A stretch of 37,879 bases of DNA, from assembly GCF_002377905.1 (NCBI RefSeq), contig NZ_DFQS01000040.1, positions 1 through 37,879 on the forward strand, read 5' to 3'. Source of the stretch: Psychrobacter sp. UBA3483. Its GTDB lineage: Bacteria > Pseudomonadota > Gammaproteobacteria > Pseudomonadales > Moraxellaceae. How positions within the stretch are numbered: the first letter of the stretch is position 1; the number at the start of each line of letters is the position of its first letter. This document shows positions 17,256 to 25,716 of the stretch, piece by piece. The position numbers and the translations under genes were made by a program. Below the pieces are notes generated by a model, which worked only from the letters and a program-made list of their open reading frames with translations, was not told the DNA's origin and ran no database searches.

Positions 17256-18566
17256 ATGCTCGCATTTGCTATTTTTATTGTAACTTTGGTCTTAGTCATC
17301 TGGCAGCCTAAAGGGCTTGGCATTGGTTGGAGTGCGATGGGCGGCGCTTTGGTTGCCTTAGTATTTGGTGTGGTGCAATGGTCTGACGTTGGTATCGTTT
17401 GGGATATCGTTTGGGACGCCACTTTTACTTTTGTGGCATTGATTATTATCTCTCTTATTTTAGATGAAGCGGGATTTTTTGGCTGGGCGGCATTACACGT
17501 GGCTCGGCTTGGCAATGGGCGCGGGCGTTTGCTATTTCCGATGATTGTGCTGCTAGGAGCGTTTATCTCCGCCTTCTTTGCCAATGATGGCGCGGCCTTA
17601 CTGTTGACGCCAATTGTGATTGCTATTCTACTGCGCCTTGATTTTGCCCCCAAATCCGCTTTAGCCTTTATTATTGCCACTGGTTTTATTGCTGATACCG
17701 CAAGCTTGCCATTAGTGACTTCTAATTTGGTTAATATCGTCAGTGCCAATTATTTTGATATTGGTTTTGGTCGCTACGCGGCGGTGATGGTACCGGTAAA
17801 TATCGTCTCTGTCCTAGCAACACTATTGGTATTGTGGATTGCTTACGCGCGGCATATTCCCAAGCACTACTCAACGGCAAATCTTAGCTCACCCCAATCC
17901 GCTATAAAAGACCCGCTGGTGTTTCGAGCGGCTTTTCCACTGCTGGCATTATTATTAATCGCTTATTTCGCCACTGAATCGCTCGGGCTGGTTATCTCCG
18001 TAGTGACGAGTGCCGCGGCGCTTATACTAATGGCGATTGCTGGACGCTGGTGGCAAGGCGGACGTAATGCCAAGTTTTCTATGACTAATATCCTTAAAAA
18101 AGCTCCGTGGCAAATCGTATTATTTTCAATCGGTATGTATTTGGTGGTTTATGGTTTGGGTAATGGGGGATTGACCGCCTATGGCGCGCAGATACTCAAT
18201 TGGCTAGGTCAACAAAGCGCGCTCGTTGCGACGGTTGGCACAGGATTCTTATCCGCCATCGTAGCGTCTGTGATGAACAATATGCCGTCGACGCTGATAG
18301 GCGCGCTGGCGATTGATAGCGCCCAAGTGCCCGCTGCTACTCGAGAGCTGATGATTTATGCCAATGTCATTGGCAATGACTTGGGACCAAAATTCACACC
18401 TATTGGTAGTTTGGCAACTTTATTGTGGTTACACGTATTGGCAGAAAAAGACTATAAAATCAGTTGGGGACAATATATGAAGGTCGGTCTGCTGATAACG
18501 CCGCCCGTATTATTAGCCACGCTATTGGCGTTGGTATTTTGGCTGCCTCTGTTGCCGAGTGCCTAG
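17256..18566 (+). CDS. arsB: arsenite efflux permease
   Basis: Inner-membrane carrier of the ArsB/NhaD superfamily that expels arsenite or antimonite using the proton gradient. 436 residues with about 12 hydrophobic helices; family hallmarks are AFISAFFANDGAALLLTPIV and the second-half repeat VASVMNNMPSTLIGALAID, with NVIGNDLGPKFTPIGSLATLLW. Length matches E. coli ArsB (429). AAGG seven bases before the ATG supports the start. It follows arsH by 66 bases and ends the operon. No arsA, so transport would be secondary. Confidence 0.95.
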   Translation: MLAFAIFIVTLVLVIWQPKGLGIGWSAMGGALVALVFGVVQWSDVGIVWDIVWDATFTFVALIIISLILDEAGFFGWAALHVARLGNGRGRLLFPMIVLLGAFISAFFANDGAALLLTPIVIAILLRLDFAPKSALAFIIATGFIADTASLPLVTSNLVNIVSANYFDIGFGRYAAVMVPVNIVSVLATLLVLWIAYARHIPKHYSTANLSSPQSAIKDPLVFRAAFPLLALLLIAYFATESLGLVISVVTSAAALILMAIAGRWWQGGRNAKFSMTNILKKAPWQIVLFSIGMYLVVYGLGNGGLTAYGAQILNWLGQQSALVATVGTGFLSAIVASVMNNMPSTLIGALAIDSAQVPAATRELMIYANVIGNDLGPKFTPIGSLATLLWLHVLAEKDYKISWGQYMKVGLLITPPVLLATLLALVFWLPLLPSA

Positions 18567-18665
18567 GGAAGGTTTTGATTCAGTGTGTAAAATTGGTGGT
18601 GAAGAGGGAAGAAAACTAGGCGTGATTAAAATAATAACTGGTGTGATTGTATTTATCTTATTAAG

Positions 18666-18706
18666 AGAAATAGTCGCTTCAATAAAAAGCGACTATTTCT
18701 TATTTT
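18666..18706 (+). terminator. terminator of the ars operon
   Basis: AGAAATAGTCGCTT (18666-18679) pairs perfectly with AAGCGACTATTTCT (18687-18700), followed by TATTTT. It lies between the convergent arsB and CAP-protein genes and may serve both. Confidence 0.8.
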
Positions 18707-18717
18707 AGGGTTTTAAA

Positions 18718-19950
18718 TTAATAATTGACGTTACCCGTACTAAAGGTAAAGCTCTTTTTCTGCAATTCTCTATTGTCTACCATTACATCAAAGCTTACGG
18801 CGTATTTACTATTGCCGTACAACCCACAGTTCTTACGAGTACCTGTTTCACAGCTGTTTAGGCTGTCAGTGATTGGCATGATGAATGCTTCGTTATCAGG
18901 AAGTTGATAATCTGTATTCTTGTAAGGGTCGTTATTGTAGTCAATCACTGCAACTGGTATATCAATCTTACGAGCCACGTCTGTGACTTTGATATTGCTA
19001 ACTTTTATCGTTTTTGCCGACCAAATTTTAACGTGAATCGGTTGGCCGATTGGGTCGGTACGAAGGTTTCTACCTGTCCCTTTCGTTGGATTGGGCGACT
19101 CATCGTACAAAGCGGTATTCGTGCCTGTGGTAGCAGCGCAAGGATAAGTGGTAATGCCACTTAGATTGGTAGGGGCGGCGTTAGGCTTGCTCGCGCCTGT
19201 AGACGTTAAAATATAACCAAAACTGCTTTTGGGGTCAGTGCCTGATGGCGTATACATTGACACGTTCGACCCTGAGTTGACAAAGTTTGGATTGACCAAC
19301 GTACGTAAATGGTAAGGCGCTGAAAGTAGGCCTCTTGCCATATTTATACCAGCCTCTTCTGGTGTTGTACTAATACCATTAGAATTCCTCTCTGTGCGTT
19401 GCACAATATTTTCACTCGCCGAAAAGCTTAATTCAGAATACTTAGCAGTCTTTACCCTATCTTCTAACGTCGCACCCATAAAGAAAGGATTTTTCGGGCC
19501 AGAGAGGTGTTCATAGTTTTGATAGGTATCCTCTTGATGCGGATTTACGCCGCCTAAGTTCACATGAGAAAATAGATAACTGAGGTAGTTGCTATGTTTA
19601 TAGGATATCTCAGCAAGCTTATCATCGTAAGTGTAGCCACCAATGCCGCAGGCTTGTCGCTGGAGGCTAAGGAAGTTGTCGACTGCTAAACCTGCTCTTA
19701 GTCCTTCTGATTTTTTTTCAATATCAGTTTCAGTAGGCGATTCGACAGGTTTAATGGATGGTTTTTCAGGCTTTGTAGGTTTGGCTGCTGATGGCCCTAT
19801 TGGTTGAGCTGGAAGCGTTACCTCTGGCGCTGTAGGTGTAGAAGGCTTAGCAGTATGGTTATCTGAACTGCCTCCGCCTCCACACGCCGTCAATACAATG
19901 CTTGAAAATATGATACTCGCTAGTACACTGCTTGAAACTGATGACTTCAT
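18718..19950 (-). CDS. CAP-domain (SCP/PR1-like) lipoprotein
   Basis: 410 residues. The N-terminus is a lipoprotein signal with lipobox LTAC and Cys23, followed by a Gly/Ser-rich and Pro/Lys-rich linker to about residue 85. A CAP domain follows: LAEISYKHSNYLSY, FSHVN, the PHQED segment and FSASENIV resemble the helix and His/Glu cavity residues of the family. The last 130 residues (from about GRNLRTDPIG) form an extra domain of unknown type with four cysteines. CAP proteins in bacteria are mostly uncharacterised extracellular proteins. It should sit on the outer membrane or periplasmic side. Ribosome binding site AAGGGTG before the ATG. Confidence 0.8.
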   Translation of the reverse strand: MKSSVSSSVLASIIFSSIVLTACGGGGSSDNHTAKPSTPTAPEVTLPAQPIGPSAAKPTKPEKPSIKPVESPTETDIEKKSEGLRAGLAVDNFLSLQRQACGIGGYTYDDKLAEISYKHSNYLSYLFSHVNLGGVNPHQEDTYQNYEHLSGPKNPFFMGATLEDRVKTAKYSELSFSASENIVQRTERNSNGISTTPEEAGINMARGLLSAPYHLRTLVNPNFVNSGSNVSMYTPSGTDPKSSFGYILTSTGASKPNAAPTNLSGITTYPCAATTGTNTALYDESPNPTKGTGRNLRTDPIGQPIHVKIWSAKTIKVSNIKVTDVARKIDIPVAVIDYNNDPYKNTDYQLPDNEAFIMPITDSLNSCETGTRKNCGLYGNSKYAVSFDVMVDNRELQKKSFTFSTGNVNY

Positions 19951-20657
19951 GTTTCACCCTTAAATATTTATTTGTATTTTCTCTAAGTCATCTATGCAGT
20001 GATGAGTTTAAAAAAGCTAAGGATACTGCTTTTAATTTTAAAAGTCGTCTGCTCATCGACAAAACCTTTGAACTTTGGCGTATAAGTTTTAGGCGCTTAT
20101 GAATTAACTGTCTAATACTGAAAGCAAAAGAAAATCAGCGACTAATATTCAATGAGCACACGCCCTAGGCTAATGTCTAATAAAATCATAAACCAACACA
20201 ATCCACGGGATAGGTAGGTTATGCTCGGCCAGATTAGGAAACCAGCAGGCATAAAAAAAACGCTAGACGCGTTATTTATAAAGGGTTTGGTTGGTATATG
20301 CGTAGAATTGGAGCGAGGTGGGAAAACTGGGGTTTTATAAGATTGGCGGTGAAGGAGGAAGTCAAACGACTTACATAAGCGTTTGATAAATATAGGTTTA
20401 TTTTTTTAATGTATAGTAATAGACCAACTATTAGACCAACACCTTTTAAGTATTGGATGCAAGGTAAATAATGGGATTTATTGTTTAATAAAATGTAACT
20501 AAATATTTCTAAATTATTATTTAGTTTCAACCATATACTATCACTAAAAAACCATTTTCGGTGATCTAAAGGTTTTATACAGTCTTACTGTTTATATTTT
20601 CCATTATCATTTTTTATTAATGGCTTTTAGGTAATGAAGGATTACTAAACATATCAA
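19951..20657. other. 707-base gap without a recognisable gene
   Basis: AT-rich spacer at the junction between core-type genes and the accessory region. It includes the upstream region of the CAP-lipoprotein gene and one hairpin with a T-run (described separately). An 84-codon frame at 20276-20530 (minus) has no family resemblance or ribosome binding site and is not called. No attachment site or integrase remnant was recognised. Confidence 0.5.
20252..20273 (-). terminator. orphan terminator-like hairpin
   Basis: On the minus strand AACGC, a five-base loop, GCGTT, then seven or more T. It lies about 385 bases beyond the end of the YkgJ-type gene and could end that operon's transcript or a small RNA. 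Confidence 0.45.
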
Positions 20658-20933
20658 CTAAGACAATTTGTTCTCGCATTTCAGCTGTTCGCAAACTTCC
20701 AAATTCATTTTTACAAATCCATCCCATTCATACAGATGTGAGAGATGCTCATCATAATAGTCTTCGATACGACAAATAAGAGGGCGGTCTTCATAAATGA
20801 GACACAAATTGGAACCATCATCGAAGTGACGGCAGGTGCCATCACCTCGGTCTAGATAGTCGGTTAGCTCGCTGAAATGTACATTTTTACAGCACTGCCC
20901 ACAACTTGTGCATGGGAATGATATTTTAGACAT
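20658..20933 (-). CDS. YkgJ-family cysteine-cluster protein
   Basis: 91 residues with the metal-ligand pattern of the CxxCxxCC family (zinc- or iron-chelating, named after E. coli YkgJ): C8, C11, C14 and C15 in FPCTSCGQCC, then C34, C44 and C54 (LIC), and a terminal pair C81/C86. Such proteins are thought to bind a metal or an iron-sulfur cluster; no member has a settled activity known to me. The ATG lies inside the end of the upstream Gly-rich membrane-protein gene (eight-base overlap), so it is translated as the last gene of that operon. Its tie to these partners is the odd feature. Confidence 0.85.
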   Translation of the reverse strand: MSKISFPCTSCGQCCKNVHFSELTDYLDRGDGTCRHFDDGSNLCLIYEDRPLICRIEDYYDEHLSHLYEWDGFVKMNLEVCEQLKCENKLS

Positions 20934-21939
20934 TTTCTATTCTAGAAAAACCGTCATTAATACTAGAGTCAATTTTAGCTAAATTTGCAGATGCACTACC
21001 ATACAGCTTGCCTTCCTTATCAAGAATTGGAGTATCGATGGCTACTTTGAGGACTTGAATAATCTTGACGTTTTTTAAGACGGTCATTTTTGCGTCTTCG
21101 TCATATAGTGAATAATCAGTACCTTGTGTCTCAATGACTTTTTCAAGCTTTTTCAAGTTACGACGTAGATGTTTACGTAAAGTAGAAATAATGCCTGAAG
21201 CTTTATAAGCGACTTCTTCTATTCCCGTTGTCAGAGCTATAGCTTTATCTACATCAGCAGCAAATTCTTTAGCCTTAGCAATATTACTATGAGCATCATT
21301 TAACTTGGTTTTTGCCTTACTACCCATATACCATCCAGCAATGAGTAGCCCAGGTCCTGCCGCTAGAGCATTAAGAGCTAAAATACCACCAGCCATCCCC
21401 ATTCCTCCAGTAGCTAAACTGCCACCCCCTAGCCAAGCAAGGGTTGCATTAGTAGCCGCTACACCGCTGAGAGAGCTAATAGCAGTACCTGTACTTGCAG
21501 CAGCGAACATCATAGTTCCATTATAAGCACCAAAAGCAGTTAAAGCGCCTGCCATAGTGCCACCACCTAAACCTAAACCAGAGTCAATAACGAATGAAAC
21601 GTCTTGTTTTAGCTCTTGCAGTACGATATTGCTAAACTCTTTAACTGTTAAGTTACCTAAATCGCCATCGTGCTGAAAATCTATATTTTTTATTTTCCCG
21701 AAAGTATTAATGAACGTATTTACATGATTTGTTAAAGTATCTGCTTTTTTTGCACCTAAATCTTCTAGCGCCAATTGGCATTTCTCACGAGATAAATCTA
21801 AGTTCCATTCTGCACGTATTGCTATACCCTTAGCAGTATCGTTAGCTTCGCTTGCTTCATTATTATCATAAAAAGCTTTACCAACTTTTGCTAATCCGAC
21901 TGCGCCAACTGCTGCTCCTATTATTAATGGGATTGGCAT
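20926..21939 (-). CDS. glycine-rich membrane-associated protein, unknown function
   Basis: 337 residues, not assigned to a named family. The N-terminus MPIPLIIGAAVGAVGLAKVG is hydrophobic and glycine-rich. A charged helical segment spans 25-118. A long Gly/Ala-rich stretch (121-205) has glycine-zipper spacing such as LGGGSLATGGMGMAGG and looks able to form membrane hairpins. A charged, coiled-coil-prone C-terminus runs to about 275, then a short polar end. From memory, proteins of this style recur in genomic islands as hypothetical proteins, but I cannot name one. AGGAG six bases before the ATG is ideal and overlaps the stop of the TerB-like gene, so the genes are coupled. Confidence 0.8.
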   Translation of the reverse strand: MPIPLIIGAAVGAVGLAKVGKAFYDNNEASEANDTAKGIAIRAEWNLDLSREKCQLALEDLGAKKADTLTNHVNTFINTFGKIKNIDFQHDGDLGNLTVKEFSNIVLQELKQDVSFVIDSGLGLGGGTMAGALTAFGAYNGTMMFAAASTGTAISSLSGVAATNATLAWLGGGSLATGGMGMAGGILALNALAAGPGLLIAGWYMGSKAKTKLNDAHSNIAKAKEFAADVDKAIALTTGIEEVAYKASGIISTLRKHLRRNLKKLEKVIETQGTDYSLYDEDAKMTVLKNVKIIQVLKVAIDTPILDKEGKLYGSASANLAKIDSSINDGFSRIENV

Positions 21940-21948
21940 GATTTTCTC

Positions 21949-22728
21949 CTATTCATTTATCAATATTGTTAGATCTTTATTTATCTCAGAAAGCCTTTCT
22001 GAAACCTCTACAAACTCATCAATATAATCGCTTTCAATATCTAATAACTTGCATATATGTAAGAGTAGTGATTTTTCCCTATCTTCAAAATAGCCGCTAC
22101 TATGCCCTGCTCCGACTAATTCAAATAGTAGTATTTTCTTTTCTTTGCTGTTTAGGTGCCCAATATTTTTTTGTCTGATAGAAATCAATTCTCCAGCAGT
22201 ACGTTTAAGGATATAGTTTTCTACAATAGGCATTGTTAAGATGAAATCTTCAGCCGCTTCTTCGCTATTTAAAAAATTGCTTAATATTATTTCTTTTTTA
22301 AGTTCATCTAATTGGTCGTATTTATCTAAGACTGAAGTCGTTTCTTTTTCTAAAATATTCATCAGCTCAAATTCTTTCTGTCTACTCATTATCTCAATCA
22401 TATTTGTCCTAGAATAAAAAAAAGATTGGAAGTCAATACATTTTATTTCTAGTTCCTTCGCATACGTCTCTAAAGCATTAATTTCATTCTCATCAATATT
22501 TTGAAGGAATAAGTATTTTTTGCTTTCTGAATCTAGTGTGTGAAAACATTTGTATTTCTTAATTTCTGAGTCTAGTTTTGGGATAACTGCATATCTTTTA
22601 GTGCGAGGTTCTAGCTTTTTAATTTTTTCAGAAGTCGTTAACTTATTACCTTCGGCCATCATAATAAGTGCAGCTAACTCTAGAAATAATATTTTTTGCG
22701 ACTCTTTATCCAGATCTTTTAAAAACAT
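21949..22728 (-). CDS. TerB-like helical protein, unknown function
   Basis: 259 residues, acidic and wholly helical in appearance. Residues 192-245 (NSKEKKILLFELVGAG...GYFEDREKSLLLHICKLL) fit the TerB/DjlA-N helical pattern, with an acidic turn followed by a second helix pair. The first 28 residues (DKESQKILFLELAALIMMAEG) repeat the opening of that motif, so the protein may hold two related units around a charged centre. TerB-like domains occur in tellurite-resistance and phage-conflict gene sets and may bind metals. The assignment is by eye and moderate. Ribosome binding site AAGGTAG. It is ten bases after the upstream 515-residue membrane-protein gene and nine before the next. Confidence 0.65.
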   Translation of the reverse strand: MFLKDLDKESQKILFLELAALIMMAEGNKLTTSEKIKKLEPRTKRYAVIPKLDSEIKKYKCFHTLDSESKKYLFLQNIDENEINALETYAKELEIKCIDFQSFFYSRTNMIEIMSRQKEFELMNILEKETTSVLDKYDQLDELKKEIILSNFLNSEEAAEDFILTMPIVENYILKRTAGELISIRQKNIGHLNSKEKKILLFELVGAGHSSGYFEDREKSLLLHICKLLDIESDYIDEFVEVSERLSEINKDLTILINE

Positions 22729-22738
22729 AGTAACTACC

Positions 22739-24286
22739 TTAAATTATTAGTGGGTCTGCTGACATCATAGCTTGATCTAGTTCAGCTATGTTATTGATGG
22801 AAATTTTTGTACCAAGCTCTGCCGCGAAGAGATTCATTTTTAAACAAAATTCATCGGAAGAAATATCAGGTGAGTCTAGAGCGTCAAACATGATATTCCC
22901 ATATACTTCTAGTTCTTTAATACGATAAGCAAATAACTCCTTAATTTTTAACTCATATTCTTTTGAAAGCATTCTTGCAGCTTCACATTGCATTTCTATA
23001 AGCTGTCTACGTTCGGTCGATAATTTAGCCTCTTTTAGAACTTCGAAGAAGCTTTGGTATACTGTGTTGGTCAGAGCATAACCAACCATACCACCAATTA
23101 ATGCACCCAAAACTGGAATAGGTATGGCGACTTGGCCAATAGCGGCAAACATAGAAGACGACATCATACCCGTAACTGATAAACCAATCTCTTGAGCAAG
23201 CTCGGCTTCATTAATCTCTCCAACAGCATATTTTTTTATACTCTTACCCGTTGATAAGCAAGCAGTGACTACCATCGCAGGCATATTGCTTTTTGATATA
23301 CCACGTATCATCTCTTTTGATGACTGTGCCATATAGGTTTTCACGGCAGTACCTGAAGCGGCAGTAGCGTAACCAGTTGCACCTGCAATGAGAGTGTCCT
23401 TACTTGTATCCAATATAGCTTCTGAGAAATCTTTATTGCCTGAATAGACGGCTATGATGTTATTTACAGCAGAGATAGAACCGCCAATTGCAGCTCCAAA
23501 CTTCAAGCCTTCTAAGCCAGCCGCATGACTTACTTTTCCAATATCCCTTACCGTCACAGCTTTAGGGTTAAGTCTGTATTGAATGGCTTCTTCAGTTGTT
23601 AATCCAGAATCTGTTACTTTGCCCTCTAAACTTTCGTAGTTCTTGGATTGTTTTAGTTTTATATCAGCTAGCTCAGTTTTGCCTAATTTTCTAAGGGCAT
23701 CACTTTGTTCAGCTAGTTTTTTAGCTTCTTCTCTACATATAGCCTTCATGTCCTCAACCTGTTCAGTTGGAACTTCAAGTTTATCGACACTAATATAACG
23801 TGAGAAATCTTTCTTTTTACCTTCTCCACAAGCAATATCTTTTAATAAGTCTTTCGGATTTTTTACAAACTTCATCTGTGAGGTGATTTCGCTATCATCT
23901 AATAGTTCTACAATATCTACGACATTATGATTTTTTCCATAACCTGCAATATCTTCACTTCTAGAGAAACGAGATGACTCCTTATTGATAATAGCCTGTG
24001 CGTTACGTTTTGAAACGCTTGCAACCTCAGCTGAGAAACCTGCTTGTTGTTTCACATTTTGATTAACGTAATCAGGATTTAATTTGCCTTGACTTATTTT
24101 TAATAAACTTCTATCGAACACTTGTCCTGTTTCATGATTAATACCACGAAGCCCAATTAAAAATTGACTTCCTGCTGTACCATAACGTTGAATCAGTTCG
24201 TGTTCTGCACTTGCGATCGCAATATTTCGTAAATCAGAATCCGTACTTTCTTGCTGCTTATATTTTTTGACTACAGTATTCATCAT
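22739..24286 (-). CDS. large Gly-rich membrane protein with possible nuclease-like N-terminus
   Basis: 515 residues from the ATG at 24286 (an in-frame TTG stands just before; AAGAGA is the ribosome binding site). Residues about 80-145 show AGFSAEV (Glu87), VVDIVEL (Asp124) and SQMKFV (Gln137, Lys139). That order could be a degenerate PD-(D/E)xK nuclease core, as in enzymes with Q-x-K; this is an inference. A charged helical segment follows (150-235). Then come Gly/Ala-rich hydrophobic stretches at about 260-283, 295-315 and 375-407, the last with AIPIPVLGALIGGMVGYAL, likely membrane-inserted, and a helical C-terminus. I do not recognise a named family. It follows the WYL regulator by 47 bases and probably shares its transcript. 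Confidence 0.75.
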   Translation of the reverse strand: MMNTVVKKYKQQESTDSDLRNIAIASAEHELIQRYGTAGSQFLIGLRGINHETGQVFDRSLLKISQGKLNPDYVNQNVKQQAGFSAEVASVSKRNAQAIINKESSRFSRSEDIAGYGKNHNVVDIVELLDDSEITSQMKFVKNPKDLLKDIACGEGKKKDFSRYISVDKLEVPTEQVEDMKAICREEAKKLAEQSDALRKLGKTELADIKLKQSKNYESLEGKVTDSGLTTEEAIQYRLNPKAVTVRDIGKVSHAAGLEGLKFGAAIGGSISAVNNIIAVYSGNKDFSEAILDTSKDTLIAGATGYATAASGTAVKTYMAQSSKEMIRGISKSNMPAMVVTACLSTGKSIKKYAVGEINEAELAQEIGLSVTGMMSSSMFAAIGQVAIPIPVLGALIGGMVGYALTNTVYQSFFEVLKEAKLSTERRQLIEMQCEAARMLSKEYELKIKELFAYRIKELEVYGNIMFDALDSPDISSDEFCLKMNLFAAELGTKISINNIAELDQAMMSADPLII

Positions 24287-24333
24287 CAATCTCTTAAATT
24301 AAAATATTCATCCCGATATATTATTAAACCTCT

Positions 24334-25251
24334 TTACATACATAAATAGCTCTTTAGAATTCTCTCCATTTGCCCCTGAACATCTAAGGGACTAATAATT
24401 CTAATATGGGGCAGCCAATATTGCACAATTGGTGTGACCTCACGTGGGTTTACCTGACGACACGCTAGTAACAGATCGCCATTATCTAGCTTGCGAATCA
24501 GTTCTTGATTAGGTAGCAGATCGCGGCGCTCGAAATAACCAGCCACTTTAGCGCTGACCTGCAAGACAATCTCATTGATATGATTGTCAAAAAATAAACT
24601 ATCTGTATTTATCAGATCAGCCTTAATTTTCTCATCACAGTCAAAGGTCTCGTCAGTAACACACAGACTAGATATTTGGGTAAAGCAAAAATTACGGGTT
24701 TTTCCATCGCGCCTACCTACCACATACCAAATTCCGTTTTTATTAAGCAGATGATAGGGTGCAAGCAGATAGTTTTTTTTTGAATTCTTAGTATCTTGAT
24801 TAGTTTGCTGTCTGATCTTTTGATAATCAAAGCTAATTATTCGACAGTCTTTAATAGCTTGATTGATGAGATTAAACTCTTGGGTTCGCGCCTGAATATT
24901 TTCATACTCAAAGCCTTTGATCACAATACTTTGATTCAGCCTGTCATAAAAAAAATCTCGATCAATCTTAGGTAATAAGTCTTGTATGCTGGCAAAATTT
25001 GCAAAGCGTCTTATCTCAGTTAGGTTTAAATATCCAACCCGATTGGGTGATAGTTGATAAAAAACAGGACCTGAATCACTAAAATCAAGCGTAGCTAATC
25101 GTTCTTGAAAATCGCGTTTAAGCGTACGGTTGCAAACCTTGTAATCTTGGGCCAACGACTGGATGTTGAGACGCTCACCATTATTTAAACGAATAATAAT
25201 GTCCGATAGCCGATAGGCTAAACGTTCGTGTTTTTTACTGCCCATCAACAC
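24334..25251 (-). CDS. WYL-domain transcriptional regulator
   Basis: 305 residues. The N-terminal part (about 8-75) is a helix-turn-helix: IQSLAQDYKVCNRTLKRDFQERL. The middle has a WYL domain (about 135-215) with RIISFDYQ, YLLAPYHLLNKNGIWYVVGRRDG and FCFTQIS, and a C-terminal extension typical of WYL regulators. This architecture (as in BrxR/CapW-type proteins) often controls anti-phage operons, binding DNA as a dimer and sensing a nucleic-acid or nucleotide ligand. The start is GTG at 25251, with AGGA five bases upstream; an ATG at 25245 in the same frame is possible. First gene of the five-gene leftward unit, divergent from hsdR. Confidence 0.9.
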   Translation of the reverse strand: MLMGSKKHERLAYRLSDIIIRLNNGERLNIQSLAQDYKVCNRTLKRDFQERLATLDFSDSGPVFYQLSPNRVGYLNLTEIRRFANFASIQDLLPKIDRDFFYDRLNQSIVIKGFEYENIQARTQEFNLINQAIKDCRIISFDYQKIRQQTNQDTKNSKKNYLLAPYHLLNKNGIWYVVGRRDGKTRNFCFTQISSLCVTDETFDCDEKIKADLINTDSLFFDNHINEIVLQVSAKVAGYFERRDLLPNQELIRKLDNGDLLLACRQVNPREVTPIVQYWLPHIRIISPLDVQGQMERILKSYLCM

Positions 25252-25286
25252 ATGTATCCTATTTTATTACTAAATATTATTTTTTA

Positions 25287-25327
25287 TTATATTATTGTAA
25301 TTATCTTCTTTTATATTATTGTGTCAA
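25287..25327 (-). promoter_or_regulatory. promoter and candidate operator of the WYL-led operon
   Basis: Read leftward: perfect TTGACA (25322-25327), 16-base spacer, GATAAT (25300-25305). A 12-base sequence, ACAATAATATAA on this strand, occurs exactly twice, at 25311-25322 (spacer) and 25287-25298 (just past the -10), 24 bases apart. Placement around the -10 suggests operator half-sites for autoregulation by the WYL protein. Confidence 0.6.
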
Positions 25328-25642
25328 TAGAATAAGACAAATATTCAGTCGTTATTATTAAGCCTAATTTTCCTTGGTTTATGTTAGCAAGTATAAATGG
25401 TAGTAATGACAGGTTGTGTCTAGTGATAGGTTAATCATATTCAATAATACTCTACCTTTAGAAAAGCTTTTAATTAATGAGAGCAATCGTGAAAGTATGA
25501 AATGCCTACAATCATGATAGTTAAATTGGGGGTTAATAGCTTAAGCTAAGACTTACTGAGATTAGCCTGTAAATAGAAACATTCAAAATTTATTTGATAT
25601 TGCTATACTGATGCCTAAAACGAAAAATACTAACGACACCGA

Positions 25643-25670
25643 TTGACGTATAGTGACTCTTATCTATAGA
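25643..25670 (+). promoter_or_regulatory. possible hsdR promoter
   Basis: TTGACG (25643-25648), a 16-base spacer and TATAGA (25665-25670) lie 47 bases before hsdR. A second candidate is TTCAAA (25582-25587) with TATACT (25604-25609), spacer 16. Neither is decisive. Confidence 0.4.
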
Positions 25671-25716
25671 TTTGCTACTACAACCATTTTATTATTGATC
25701 AAGTGAGCTATTCATC

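Larger units (their letters stand above)
25252..25716. other. 465-base divergent control region between WYL gene and hsdR
   Basis: Very AT-rich near the WYL gene. It holds the leftward promoter with its 12-base repeats and, toward hsdR, two possible rightward promoters. I see no gene in it. Confidence 0.6.

Noticed and set aside
20276..20530. 84-codon open frame on the minus strand
   Set aside because: No ribosome binding site, low-complexity AT-rich content and no family resemblance; its end runs into the orphan hairpin region.
25252..25330. AT-rich repeats as a CRISPR or origin iteron array
   Set aside because: Only two copies of the 12-base unit exist and they sit on a promoter; no regular spacer pattern.
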